The notes below the pieces were generated by a model. It was not told the DNA's origin and searched no databases. It worked only from the letters and a program-made list of their open reading frames with translations. From Alphaproteobacteria bacterium (GTDB taxonomy: Bacteria > Pseudomonadota > Alphaproteobacteria > Micavibrionales > Micavibrionaceae): DNA of 64,000 nt. The translations under genes and the position numbers were made by a program. The stretch lies in contig CP065008.1 of the NCBI GenBank assembly GCA_016699735.1, forward strand, positions 806,001 through 870,000. The letters run 5' to 3'. Each line of letters starts with the position of its first letter. Within the stretch, counting starts at the first letter, position 1. Below are positions 24,733 to 33,662 of the stretch, piece after piece.

Positions 24733-26847
24733 ATGGCACGCGAATACCCCTTGGACCGCTACCGCAACTTCGGCATCATGGCTCACATCGACGCTGGTAA
24801 AACGACGACCACTGAGCGCGTCCTCTATTACACCGGAAAATCGCACAAGATCGGCGAAGTGCATGACGGTGCCGCCACCATGGACTGGATGGAGCAGGAG
24901 CAGGAGCGTGGGATCACGATTACCTCTGCCGCCACGACCACCTTCTGGAAAGGCCCGGCCAACGGAACGCATCCCGGCGAAATGTTCCGTCTCAACATTA
25001 TCGACACCCCCGGACACGTGGATTTCACGATTGAAGTCGAGCGCTCATTGCGCGTCCTCGACGGCGCGGTATGCCTGCTCGATGGTAACCAGGGCGTAGA
25101 GCCGCAGACCGAAACCGTCTGGCGTCAGGCCGACAAATACCGGGTGCCCCGGATTATCTTCGCCAACAAGATGGACAAGATCGGCGCCGATTTCTACGAT
25201 TGCGTGGACAGCGTCAAAAAACGCCTCGGCATCAATCCTCTTATTTTGACTCTTCCCATAGGTCTCGAAAGCGATTTCGTAGGCATCGTGGACCTTCTGA
25301 ACATGAATGCAATCATCTGGAACGCCGAAACTCTGGGCGCTTCCTTTGACATCGTGGAAATTCCCGCCGATCTTAAGGATAAGGCGAAGGAATACCGCGA
25401 AAAGCTGATTGAAATGGCCGTCGAAATGGATGACGCCGCGATGGAGATGTATCTGGAAGGAAAAGAGCCGGACATCGCCACTCTGAAAAAATGTATCCGC
25501 AGGGGGACGATCGCTTTCAAAATCATCCCAATGATGTGCGGCTCTGCCTTCAAGAATAAAGGCGTACAGCCTCTGCTGGACGCGGTCGTAGATTATCTGC
25601 CCGGTCCGCTGGATGTGGGCGAAATGAAAGGCAAGAAGGTGGATTCCGATGAGGATGAAATCCGCAAACCTGACGATGCCGAGCCGTTCTCCGCTCTGGC
25701 CTTCAAGATCATGAACGACCCCTACGTGGGAACCCTGACATTCGCACGCATCTATTCGGGTGTGATTGAATCGGGCTCCTATGTTCAGAATTCGGTTAAA
25801 GGCAAGCGCGAGCGCGTCGGTCGGATGCTGCTCATGCACTCCAATAACCGCGAGGAAATCAGCATCGCGCACGCCGGAGATATCGTGGCGTTCGTCGGCC
25901 TCAAGGAAACCACGACCGGAGACACGCTGTGCGACGTCAACAAACAGGTCGTCCTTGAGCGCATGGAATTCCCCGAGCCGGTCATTGAAATCGCCGTTGA
26001 GCCGAAAACCAAGAGCGACCAGGAGAAAATGGGCATCGCGTTGCAGCGTTTGGCGGCCGAAGACCCGTCTTTCCGTGTCTCCGTCGACCACGAATCCGGC
26101 CAGACCATCATGAAGGGCATGGGCGAGCTCCACCTCGACATTCTCGTAGACCGGATGCGCCGCGAATTTAAAGTGGAAGCCAATATCGGTAAGCCGCAGG
26201 TGGCCTACCGCGAGACGATCACAAGAAAAGCCAGCGTGACCTACACGCACAAGAAACAGACCGGCGGTGCCGGACAATTCGCAAAAATCGAGTTGGTTTT
26301 TGAACCGGGCGAACGCGGATCAGGCTTCGAATTTGAAAGCAAGATCGTCGGCGGCGCAGTTCCAAGGGAATACATCCCCGGCGTGGAAAAGGGTTTGACG
26401 ATCGCCAAGGAAACCGGCGTGATCGTCGGCTTCCCCTGCGTGGATCTGAAGATCGCCCTCGTGGACGGTTCATACCACGATGTGGACTCGTCCGTTCTCG
26501 CCTTCGAAATCGCGGCCAAGGCCGCCTTCAAGGAAGGGATGGCGAAAGCCGGGCCCCAGCTCCTTGAGCCGATGATGAAGGTCGAAGTGGTGACGCCCGA
26601 GGAATACATGGGCGACATTATCGGCGATCTGAACTCCCGCCGTGGACAGATCAACAACATGGAAAACCGCGGAAACGCAAAAGTCATCACCGCTCTGGTG
26701 CCGCTGGCGCAGATGTTCGGCTACATCAACGACCTCCGCTCCAAGTCGCAGGGCCGCGCACAATACACCATGCAGTTTGACCACTACGAGCCAGTGCCCT
26801 CAAACATTGCGGAAGAAGTCAGGGCATCCCTCGGGGGCAAGAGCTAA
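24733..26847 (+). CDS. fusA: Elongation factor G
   Basis: EF-G (704 aa) is the GTPase that drives translocation and, with RRF, ribosome recycling. GTPase motifs are intact: AHIDAGKTTTTERVLY (G1), DTPGHVDFTIEV (G3) and NKMDKIGADF (G4). Domain IV includes KKQTGGAGQFA. Length and position between rpsG and tuf are standard, and it uses GTC/GCC-rich codons like the surrounding genes. Confidence 0.98.
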   Translation: MAREYPLDRYRNFGIMAHIDAGKTTTTERVLYYTGKSHKIGEVHDGAATMDWMEQEQERGITITSAATTTFWKGPANGTHPGEMFRLNIIDTPGHVDFTIEVERSLRVLDGAVCLLDGNQGVEPQTETVWRQADKYRVPRIIFANKMDKIGADFYDCVDSVKKRLGINPLILTLPIGLESDFVGIVDLLNMNAIIWNAETLGASFDIVEIPADLKDKAKEYREKLIEMAVEMDDAAMEMYLEGKEPDIATLKKCIRRGTIAFKIIPMMCGSAFKNKGVQPLLDAVVDYLPGPLDVGEMKGKKVDSDEDEIRKPDDAEPFSALAFKIMNDPYVGTLTFARIYSGVIESGSYVQNSVKGKRERVGRMLLMHSNNREEISIAHAGDIVAFVGLKETTTGDTLCDVNKQVVLERMEFPEPVIEIAVEPKTKSDQEKMGIALQRLAAEDPSFRVSVDHESGQTIMKGMGELHLDILVDRMRREFKVEANIGKPQVAYRETITRKASVTYTHKKQTGGAGQFAKIELVFEPGERGSGFEFESKIVGGAVPREYIPGVEKGLTIAKETGVIVGFPCVDLKIALVDGSYHDVDSSVLAFEIAAKAAFKEGMAKAGPQLLEPMMKVEVVTPEEYMGDIIGDLNSRRGQINNMENRGNAKVITALVPLAQMFGYINDLRSKSQGRAQYTMQFDHYEPVPSNIAEEVRASLGGKS

Positions 26848-26879
26848 TTAAATTTTATAGATAAGGAAGGAAAAAGACC

Positions 26880-28058
26880 ATGGCAAAAGAGAAATTTGAG
26901 CGGAACAAGCCGCACTGTAATATTGGGACGATTGGTCACGTGGACCATGGGAAGACGACGCTGACGGCGGCGTTGGCGGGTATTTTTGGTAAGGGCGAGA
27001 CGGTGGATCAGATTGACAAGGCTCCTGAGGAGAAGGCGCGGGGGATTACGATTTCAACGGCGCACGTGGAGTATGAGACGACGAACCGTCACTACGCGCA
27101 CGTGGACTGCCCGGGTCACGCGGACTACATCAAGAACATGATTACAGGTGCGGCCCAGATGGACGGCGCGATTTTGGTGGTGAACGCGGCGGACGGGCCG
27201 ATGCCGCAGACGCGTGAGCATATTCTTCTGGCCCGCCAGGTGGGTGTACCGGCGCTGGTGGTGTTCCTGAACAAGGTGGATCAGGTGGACGACCCTGAGC
27301 TGCTGGAACTGGTGGAGATGGAGGTGCGCGAGCTTCTCTCATCTTACGAGTTTCCGGGCGACGAGATTCCGATCATCAAGGGATCGGCTCTGGCCTGCGT
27401 GGAGAAGCGCGATCCCGAGATTGGGGAGAATGCGATCCGTGCGCTGATGAAGGCGGTGGATGAGTATATCCCGCAGCCCAACCGTCCGAAGGACAAGCCG
27501 TTCCTGATGCCGGTTGAGGATATTTTCTCGATTTCGGGTCGGGGAACGGTGGCGACGGGCCGGATCGAGCAGGGCGTGGTCAAGGTCGGCGAGGAGATTG
27601 AGATCGTTGGCATCCGCGCAACGCAGAAGACGGTGGTCACGGGCGTTGAGATGTTCCGCAAGCTGCTGGACTCGGGAGAGGCCGGGGACAACGTGGGCAT
27701 CCTGCTGCGCGGGACGAAGCGCGAGGATATTGAGCGCGGTCAGGTTCTGTGTGCGCCGGGCAGCATCAAGCCGCACAAGAAGTTTGTGGCGGAGGTTTAT
27801 ATCCTCTCCAAGGAAGAGGGGGGCCGTCATACGCCGTTCTTCACGAACTACCGCCCGCAGTTTTACTTCCGCACGACGGACGTGACGGGGATGGTGCATC
27901 TTCCGGCGGGGACCGAGATGGTGATGCCCGGGGATAACATCAACAACATGGAAGTGGAGTTGATCACCCCGATTGCGATGAACGAGGGTCTGCGCTTTGC
28001 GATCCGCGAAGGCGGCCGCACCGTCGGCGCCGGCGTCGTCTCCAAAATCATTGAGTAA
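26880..28058 (+). CDS. tuf: Elongation factor Tu
   Basis: EF-Tu (392 aa) delivers aminoacyl-tRNA to the ribosome. The motifs GHVDHGKTTLTAAL, DCPGHADYIKNM and NKVDQVDD are intact. Codon choice differs strikingly from fusA and rpsJ: GTG, GCG, ACG, GAG and AAG dominate over most of the gene, then the last 100 or so bases switch to the GTC/GCC/ACC style of the neighbours. This suggests strong translational selection or a mosaic history, such as conversion from another tuf copy. No second copy lies at the usual site before secE. Confidence 0.98.
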   Translation: MAKEKFERNKPHCNIGTIGHVDHGKTTLTAALAGIFGKGETVDQIDKAPEEKARGITISTAHVEYETTNRHYAHVDCPGHADYIKNMITGAAQMDGAILVVNAADGPMPQTREHILLARQVGVPALVVFLNKVDQVDDPELLELVEMEVRELLSSYEFPGDEIPIIKGSALACVEKRDPEIGENAIRALMKAVDEYIPQPNRPKDKPFLMPVEDIFSISGRGTVATGRIEQGVVKVGEEIEIVGIRATQKTVVTGVEMFRKLLDSGEAGDNVGILLRGTKREDIERGQVLCAPGSIKPHKKFVAEVYILSKEEGGRHTPFFTNYRPQFYFRTTDVTGMVHLPAGTEMVMPGDNINNMEVELITPIAMNEGLRFAIREGGRTVGAGVVSKIIE

Positions 28059-28084
28059 GAACGCGAAGATACAAGGGACATATC

Positions 28085-28405
28085 ATGGAAACCCAAAGCA
28101 TACGCATAACGCTCAAGGCCTTTGACCACCGCATACTCGATACGGCGGCTTCGGAGATCGTGAATACGGCAAAACGAACCGGCGCCCGCGTTCGCGGTCC
28201 GGTGCCTTTGCCAAACCGCATCAAGCGCTTTACGGTCATCCGTTCCCCGCACGTGGACAAGCGTTCGCAGGAGCAGTTCGAAATGCGGACCCACAAGCGG
28301 CTGATGGATATTGAAGACCCCACCCCCCAGACGATCGATGCTCTCATGAAGCTCGACCTTCCCTCCGGCGTGGATGTCGAAATCAAGATCGGTCAGGCGG
28401 CATAA
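28085..28405 (+). CDS. rpsJ: 30S ribosomal protein S10
   Basis: S10 (106 aa) sits in the 30S head and also partners NusB and NusG in transcription. The sequence METQSIRITLKAFDHRILD and the conserved RFTVIRSPHVDKRSQEQFEMRTHKR are typical. It follows tuf by 26 bases and would normally be followed directly by rplC. Here an unknown 85-residue gene intervenes. Confidence 0.98.
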   Translation: METQSIRITLKAFDHRILDTAASEIVNTAKRTGARVRGPVPLPNRIKRFTVIRSPHVDKRSQEQFEMRTHKRLMDIEDPTPQTIDALMKLDLPSGVDVEIKIGQAA

Positions 28406-28431
28406 GAAAACAAATATTAGGGATTAACGCT

Positions 28432-28689
28432 ATGGCTAAAATTCTGAGATTTAAGGACGGACAGATGATCAGCACGGACCGCATTACCGGGCTCGTGAAA
28501 TTCGACCGCTATCCGGACAATACGCCAGTGGTGCAGGTCACAGGCATTGATGGTCATGTCACCATCGAATGCGGCAGCGCTGCGGAGCAGGAGCAGGTGC
28601 TACACACATTGGGCAAGAAACTGGAAAGATATCATGACATTGAGGATATGACCGACCTCGATGATAATATCAGCAAGAAAGTTAATTAA
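28432..28689 (+). CDS. Unknown 85-residue protein inside the S10 operon
   Basis: The product is not recognised. It begins MAKILRFKDGQMISTDRITGL, contains a beta-rich centre (VVQVTGIDGHVTIECG), then a helix-rich acidic end. No signal peptide, transmembrane helix or cysteine cluster is seen, so it is probably cytoplasmic. It lies 26 bases after rpsJ and 12 bases before rplC, has ribosomal-gene-like codon use and a plausible ribosome site (AGGGATT). Co-expression with ribosomal proteins is nearly certain; a ribosome-linked or regulatory role is only a guess. Confidence 0.8.
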   Translation: MAKILRFKDGQMISTDRITGLVKFDRYPDNTPVVQVTGIDGHVTIECGSAAEQEQVLHTLGKKLERYHDIEDMTDLDDNISKKVN

Positions 28690-28701
28690 AGGAAAGCTGT
28701 T

Positions 28702-29460
28702 ATGAGAACAGGATTGATCGCAAGAAAAGAGGGCATGAGCCGGGTATTCGACGCCGAAGGGCGTCAGGTTCCGGTCACGGTGCTGAAGGTGGATGATTGC
28801 CAGGTCGTGTCGGTCCGCAGCGAGGCGAAAGATGGCTATGTCGCGCTCCAGATTGGCGCGGGCAAGGCGAAGGTCAAGCGCACGAGCAAATCCAACCGCG
28901 GCCATTTCGCCAAGGCGAAGGTCGAGCCGAAGAAAAAACTCGCCGAATTCCGTGTCACGAATGAAAACGTTCTCGATGTCGGGGCCGAACTGGGGGTCAA
29001 TCACTTCGTACCCGGCCAGTTCGTCGATGTTACCGGCACGACGATCGGTAAGGGCTTCGCAGGCGGTATGAAACGCCACAATTTTGGCGGTCTGCGGGCT
29101 TCGCACGGCGTGTCCGTTTCGCACCGTTCGCACGGTTCGACAGGTCAGCGCCAGGATCCCGGCCGTGTGTTCAAGGGCAAAAGAATGGCCGGACACATGG
29201 GCGATGTCCGTGCGACCAGCCAGAATCTGCTGGTCGTGGATGTGGACACCGACCTAGGCATCATCCTCGTAAAGGGTGCGGTCCCCGGCGCAGAAAAGGG
29301 ATGGGTTTTGATCCGCGATGCGGTTAAGAAACCCCTGCCTAAGGACGCACCATTCCCGGCTGGTCTGAAACAGGACGCCTCCGCAGCAAAGGCGAAGGAA
29401 GAGTCTCCTGAGCTCGCCCCGCAGGCAGAAAACGAAAATTCCGGTGAGGCAAAGGAATAA
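28702..29460 (+). CDS. rplC: 50S ribosomal protein L3 with acidic C-terminal tail
   Basis: L3 (252 aa) binds near the peptidyl transferase centre and initiates 50S assembly. The start MRTGLIARKEGMSRVFD and the central HNFGGLRASHGVSVSHRSHGS region, with the glutamine methylated by PrmB following (TGQRQDPG), are conserved. The ribosomal core ends near residue 222. A tail of about 30 residues rich in Ala, Glu and Lys follows, which most L3 proteins lack. Confidence 0.97.
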   Translation: MRTGLIARKEGMSRVFDAEGRQVPVTVLKVDDCQVVSVRSEAKDGYVALQIGAGKAKVKRTSKSNRGHFAKAKVEPKKKLAEFRVTNENVLDVGAELGVNHFVPGQFVDVTGTTIGKGFAGGMKRHNFGGLRASHGVSVSHRSHGSTGQRQDPGRVFKGKRMAGHMGDVRATSQNLLVVDVDTDLGIILVKGAVPGAEKGWVLIRDAVKKPLPKDAPFPAGLKQDASAAKAKEESPELAPQAENENSGEAKE

Positions 29461-29463
29461 CCC

Positions 29464-30090
29464 ATGAAACTCGCAGTCAAAAATCTTGATAACAAGAACG
29501 TCGGTGAAATCACCCTCGATGAATCCGTATTCGGCGTCGAGGTGCGTAAGGACATTCTGCACCGCATGGTGAACTATCAACTCTCCAAGCGCCGTGCAGG
29601 CACTCACAAGGTGCAGATGCGCTCCGAAGTGACCGGAACAGGCGCAAAGCCCTGGAAGCAAAAAGGCACGGGCCGCGCCAGGGCAGGCGACCTGAAAAGG
29701 CCGCAGGATCGTGGCGGCGGTGTGGTTTTCGGCCCGCATATCCGTTCCCACGCGTTCGATTTGCCGAAAAAGATTCGCAAGCTGGCCCTGAAAATCGCCC
29801 TGTCGGCCAAGGCAGCAGAAGGCAAGATCGTCATCATCGACGAAGTCAAGGCCAAGGAACACAAGACCAAGCCGATGGCCAAGGCGCTGGAAAAACTAGG
29901 GCTGAACTCGGCTCTCATCGTCGGCGGCAAGGAAATCGACGTGAATTTCGCCCGCGCAACGGCGAACATCCCGAGCATAGATGTTTTGACGTCTCAGGGG
30001 GCGAACGTGTATGACATCCTGCGCCGCGATGTTTTGGTGCTGACGAAGGAAGCGGTCAACGACCTGACGGAAAAACTCAAGAGCGAATAA
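29464..30090 (+). CDS. rplD: 50S ribosomal protein L4
   Basis: L4 (208 aa) extends a loop into the exit tunnel and in some bacteria regulates the S10 operon. The loop signature TGTGAKPWKQKGTGRARAGD (with GRARAGDLKRPQ) and GPHIRSHAFDLPKKIRKLAL are intact. The gene is separated from rplC by 3 bases. Confidence 0.98.
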   Translation: MKLAVKNLDNKNVGEITLDESVFGVEVRKDILHRMVNYQLSKRRAGTHKVQMRSEVTGTGAKPWKQKGTGRARAGDLKRPQDRGGGVVFGPHIRSHAFDLPKKIRKLALKIALSAKAAEGKIVIIDEVKAKEHKTKPMAKALEKLGLNSALIVGGKEIDVNFARATANIPSIDVLTSQGANVYDILRRDVLVLTKEAVNDLTEKLKSE

Positions 30091-30113
30091 GGCACAGAAA
30101 AAGGATTGAGGCG

Positions 30114-30428
30114 ATGGCAAAGGCAAAAAAAGCAGAAGCGGCAGAATGGATGTACGAACTCATCCGCCGTCCGCACGTAACTGAAAAGGCGACGATGGGC
30201 AGCCAGAACGCCCAGTTGACCTTCCGCGTCCCTGTCGAGGCGACGAAACCCAGGATCAAACAGGCGGTAGAAGTTCTCTTCGGTGTGAAGGTGAAATCCG
30301 TCAATACATTGATTCAAAAGGGTAAAATTAAGCGTTTCCGCGGAATGAAGGGCCGCCGCTCCGATTTCAAAAAGGCGATCATCACTCTGGAGCCCGGTCA
30401 GACAATCGACACCGAAACAGGAATTTAA
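30114..30428 (+). CDS. rplW: 50S ribosomal protein L23
   Basis: L23 (104 aa) lies at the tunnel exit and is a docking site for trigger factor and SRP. The pattern YELIRRPHVTEKATM and the hydrophobic KQAVEVLFGVKVKSVNT are typical. The N-terminus carries a short Lys/Ala run (AKAKKAEAAE) that is slightly longer than usual. It lies between rplD and rplB. Confidence 0.97.
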   Translation: MAKAKKAEAAEWMYELIRRPHVTEKATMGSQNAQLTFRVPVEATKPRIKQAVEVLFGVKVKSVNTLIQKGKIKRFRGMKGRRSDFKKAIITLEPGQTIDTETGI

Positions 30429-30487
30429 GAACGTAAAGTTTTAACTATGGTGATCCGCCGATAAGGGATGATTAAAGGAAGAAGACG

Positions 30488-31318
30488 ATGGCACTGAAAA
30501 AATACAACCCTGTAACGCCCAGTCAGCGTCAGCTGATTCAGGTGGACCGCAAGGGACTCTGGAAAGGGGCACCGGAAAAGAAACTGACCGAAGGCAAGAA
30601 AAAGAGCGGCGGTCGCAATAACCACGGCCACATCACAACGCGCCATATCGGCGGCGGTCACAAACAGCGCTACCGCATCATCGACTGGAAGCGTGACAAG
30701 AGAGACATCGAAGGCACCGTCCTGCGACTGGAATACGACCCGAACCGCACGGCCTTCATCGCCCTGATCGAATATCCTGACGGTGATCGCCGCTATATCA
30801 TCGCGCCCCAGCGTCTGGCGCCCGGCGCGAAAATCGTCGCGGGCGAAAGCGCGGACATTAAGCCCGGCAACGCCCTCCCGCTCAAAAATATGCCCGTGGG
30901 CACAATCATTCACAATATCGAAATGAAACCCGGCAAGGGCGCACAGATGGTCCGCTCCGCCGGAACCTTCGCGCAGCTTGTGGGCCGCGATCAGGGCTAC
31001 GCCCAGATCCGTCTGGCATCCGGTGAGCTGCGCGTCGTCAGCGCCGAGTGCATGGCGACCGTGGGCGCGGTTTCTAACCCCGACCACATGAACGCCAACG
31101 ACGGCAAGGCCGGACGCACCCGCTGGAAGGGCCGCCGCCCGACGGTCCGCGGCGTTGCCATGAACCCGGTCGATCACCCGCACGGAGGCGGCGAGGGCCG
31201 TACATCGGGCGGACGTCATCCGGTTTCCCCGTGGGGCAAGCCAACAAAGGGCTATAAGACACGCAAGAAGGCCAAGTGGACGAACAAGTCGATCATCCGC
31301 CGCCGTAAGAAGAAATAA
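30488..31318 (+). CDS. rplB: 50S ribosomal protein L2
   Basis: L2 (276 aa) is needed for subunit association and peptidyl transfer. The N-terminus MALKKYNPVTPSQRQLIQV and the C-terminal catalytic-region motif MNPVDHPHGGGEGRTSGGRHP, including the essential histidine, are fully conserved. The gap of 59 bases after rplW holds no recognised feature apart from the ribosome site. Confidence 0.98.
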   Translation: MALKKYNPVTPSQRQLIQVDRKGLWKGAPEKKLTEGKKKSGGRNNHGHITTRHIGGGHKQRYRIIDWKRDKRDIEGTVLRLEYDPNRTAFIALIEYPDGDRRYIIAPQRLAPGAKIVAGESADIKPGNALPLKNMPVGTIIHNIEMKPGKGAQMVRSAGTFAQLVGRDQGYAQIRLASGELRVVSAECMATVGAVSNPDHMNANDGKAGRTRWKGRRPTVRGVAMNPVDHPHGGGEGRTSGGRHPVSPWGKPTKGYKTRKKAKWTNKSIIRRRKKK

Positions 31319-31337
31319 GTTTTAAGGAGAAAAACAC

Positions 31338-31619
31338 ATGGCACGTAGCGTTTGGAAAGGCCCGTTCATCGAGAGAAATCTCCTCAAGAAGATCGAGGAG
31401 GCTCGCACGAGCGGCAAGAACACCATCATCAAAACCTGGTCGCGCCGCTCGACCATCCTGCCCAACATGGTGGGACTGACGTTTGGTGTGCACAATGGCC
31501 GGAAGTTCATCCCTGTTCTGGTGACAGACCAGATGATCGGCCATAAATTGGGCGAATTCGCGCCGACCCGCTCGTTCACCGGTCACGGCGGCGACAAGAA
31601 GGCGACCAAGGAAGCATAA
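31338..31619 (+). CDS. rpsS: 30S ribosomal protein S19
   Basis: S19 (93 aa) is in the 30S head and contacts S13 and 16S rRNA near the A site. MARSVWKGPFIERNLLKKI and the C-terminal GHKLGEFAPTRSFTGHGGDKK are characteristic. It follows rplB after 19 bases with an AAGGAG site. Confidence 0.98.
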   Translation: MARSVWKGPFIERNLLKKIEEARTSGKNTIIKTWSRRSTILPNMVGLTFGVHNGRKFIPVLVTDQMIGHKLGEFAPTRSFTGHGGDKKATKEA

Positions 31620-31639
31620 GGTAAGAAGGAAGAAATATC

Positions 31640-32017
31640 ATGGGTCAATCTGCAAATCCCAAACGGCTGAAGGAAAACGAGGCGAAAGCATCCGCCAAGT
31701 ATATCCGCATCAGTCCGCGCAAACTGAATCTCGTGGCACAGACCATCCGGGGCAAAAGCGCTTCGAAGGCTTTGATCGATCTCGAGTTCTCCAAAAAGCG
31801 CGTCTCTGAAAGCGTCCGCAAGCTCCTTCAGGCCGCTGTCGCAAACGCCGTGAACAATCACAATCTGGATGCGGACCGTCTGGTGGTTGCGGAGGCCCAT
31901 GTCGGCAAGTCCGTCACCATGAAGCGCTTCCGTGCGCGGGCCAAAGGGCGCGGCACACGCATTATTAAACCGATCAGCAATATGACCATCATTCTTAAAG
32001 AAGCAGACGAGGCATAA
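31640..32017 (+). CDS. rplV: 50S ribosomal protein L22
   Basis: L22 (125 aa) lines the exit tunnel and is a macrolide-resistance locus. The core YIRISPRKLNLVAQTIRGK and the tunnel-loop end MKRFRARAKGRGTRIIKP are conserved. It shows a few extra N-terminal residues (MGQSANPKRLKENEA) compared with shorter homologues. Confidence 0.98.
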   Translation: MGQSANPKRLKENEAKASAKYIRISPRKLNLVAQTIRGKSASKALIDLEFSKKRVSESVRKLLQAAVANAVNNHNLDADRLVVAEAHVGKSVTMKRFRARAKGRGTRIIKPISNMTIILKEADEA

Positions 32018-32020
32018 TTC

Positions 32021-32701
32021 ATGGGACAGAAAGTTAATCCAATAGGTATGAGGGTCGGCATCAACCGGACGTGGGATTCCCGCTGGTACGCCGGACGCGA
32101 TTATGCAGACAAGCTGGTCGAAGACCTCAAGCTGCGCGAATATATTTTTGAACATCTGAAGCCCGCAGGCGTCAGCAAGGTGATCATCGAACGCGCCGCA
32201 AAGCTCACCAAAGTTACGGTTCATACGGCCCGTCCCGGTGTAATCATCGGTAAGAAGGGCGCAGATATCGAAAAGCTCCGTCAAAACCTCTCCCGCCGCG
32301 CCGGTGGGGACGTCAGCCTCAACATCGTCGAGATCCGCAAACCGGAAATCGACGCCCAGCTTTGCGCTGAGGGTGTAGCCCAGCAGCTCGAGCGCCGCGT
32401 ATCTTTCCGCCGCGCCATGAAACGCGCCGTTCAGAACGCCCTGCGCTTCGGCGGACTGGGAATCAGGATTAACGTTTCGGGTCGCCTGGGTGGCGCCGAT
32501 ATCGCGCGTATGGAATGGTACCGCGAAGGCCGGGTGCCTCTGCATACCCTCCGGGCAGACATTGACTACGGTACGGCCGAAGCGCTGACCACCTACGGGA
32601 TCATCGGCGTGAAGGTCTGGATCTACAAGGGCGACATCATGGATCACGATCCGCTCGCCCGTGATAAGAGATCCGGTGATACCAAGGCCGGGGAGATTTA
32701 A
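32021..32701 (+). CDS. rpsC: 30S ribosomal protein S3
   Basis: S3 (226 aa) guards the mRNA entry channel. The KH domain contains ARPGVIIGKKGADIEKLR. MGQKVNPIGMRVGINRTWDS at the N-terminus and GVKVWIYKGDI near the C-terminus are typical. It is 3 bases from rplV. Unlike most genomes, a 224-base gap separates it from rplP. Confidence 0.98.
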   Translation: MGQKVNPIGMRVGINRTWDSRWYAGRDYADKLVEDLKLREYIFEHLKPAGVSKVIIERAAKLTKVTVHTARPGVIIGKKGADIEKLRQNLSRRAGGDVSLNIVEIRKPEIDAQLCAEGVAQQLERRVSFRRAMKRAVQNALRFGGLGIRINVSGRLGGADIARMEWYREGRVPLHTLRADIDYGTAEALTTYGIIGVKVWIYKGDIMDHDPLARDKRSGDTKAGEI

Positions 32702-32925
32702 GGACTTTACCCCCTGAAAAAATTAGTTATAAAAGACTGGATTTTGACAGGGAAATGAGATAAGGTTCCGCCGGATTTGCCAAGGCAGCCAAAAATCTCA
32801 AGCATATGGAAACTATTGTTCAGAGAACAAAAAGTCCATGTGACAAGATTTTTTTTGTGTGAGGCGTCCCCGGTGGGACAGAGATAGATAGAGTTTTAAC
32901 AAGGTAAGCAAGACAGAGAATAAAG
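32702..32925. other. Unusual gap between rpsC and rplP
   Basis: This AT-rich spacer interrupts the normally tight rpsC-rplP junction. It contains a perfect TTGACA at about 32744 without a matching -10 at 17 bases; an alternative pair is TGGATT with TAAGGT 17 bases later, followed by TCCGCC. A small hairpin GTCCC-CGGT-GGGAC lies near 32867. An internal promoter is possible, but the evidence is weak. No coding region was seen. Confidence 0.4.
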
Positions 32926-33351
32926 ATGTTAAGCCCCAAGAAGTTTAAGTTCCGCAAGCAGTTTAAGGGCCGTATCCGTGGCAATGCCAAGGGCGGAGCG
33001 ACACTGGCCTTCGGCGAATATGGTTTGAAGGCTCTCCAGCCTGATCGAATCACTTCGCGCCAGATCGAGGCCGCGCGCCGTGCGATCACCCGTCACCTGA
33101 AACGTCAGGGCAAGCTCTGGATCCGTGTCTTCCCCGATGTTCCGGTTTCAAAGAAGCCTCTTGAAGTGCGTCAGGGTAAAGGAAAGGGGCCGGTTGAATT
33201 CTGGGCCTGCCGGATCAAACCCGGTCGTATTATGTTCGAACTCGACGGCGTCTCCAAGGAGTTGGCCCGCGAAGCCTTGGACCTTGCTGCCGCCAAGTTG
33301 CCGATCAAGACCAAATTTGTGGCCCGTATCAATGCTGAGGAGAACCACTGA
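32926..33351 (+). CDS. rplP: 50S ribosomal protein L16
   Basis: L16 (141 aa) organises the A-site region of the 50S. MLSPKKFKFRKQFKGRIRG and the arginine-containing segment RITSRQIEAARRAITRHLKRQGK are conserved. Its TGA overlaps the ATG of rpmC by one base, indicating coupled translation. Confidence 0.98.
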   Translation: MLSPKKFKFRKQFKGRIRGNAKGGATLAFGEYGLKALQPDRITSRQIEAARRAITRHLKRQGKLWIRVFPDVPVSKKPLEVRQGKGKGPVEFWACRIKPGRIMFELDGVSKELAREALDLAAAKLPIKTKFVARINAEENH

Positions 33352-33641
33352 TGAACGTCGAAGATATCCGCGCAAAAACAGAAGACGAGTTGAAGGCTTT
33401 GTTGCTGGACCTCCGCAAGAACCAGTTCAACGCCCGCTTTCAGAAAACCCAGGGGACACTGGAAAACACGTCTGAAATCCGCAAAACGCGCCGCACTATC
33501 GCTCGTGTCAAAACCATTCTGACCGAAAAGAAGTCCGGAACGCCAGAGGCCAGGAGGGCGCCGAAAAAAGCGGCGGATAAACCCAAAAAAGCCAAGGCAG
33601 AAACAAAAAAGGCCGCGTCTAAAAAGACCAAGGCGGCATAA
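33351..33641 (+). CDS. rpmC: 50S ribosomal protein L29 with Lys/Ala-rich tail
   Basis: L29 is normally 60-70 residues; here it is 96. The core (MNVEDIRAKTEDELKALLLDLRKNQFNARFQ, then ENTSEIRKTRRTIARVKTIL) ends near residue 62. A tail of about 34 residues made almost only of Lys, Ala, Pro and Glu follows. L29 sits at the tunnel exit near L23, so the basic tail could contact rRNA or surrounding factors; that is speculation. Confidence 0.96.
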   Translation: MNVEDIRAKTEDELKALLLDLRKNQFNARFQKTQGTLENTSEIRKTRRTIARVKTILTEKKSGTPEARRAPKKAADKPKKAKAETKKAASKKTKAA

Positions 33642-33662
33642 AGGATAAGAGGAGCAAAACAA

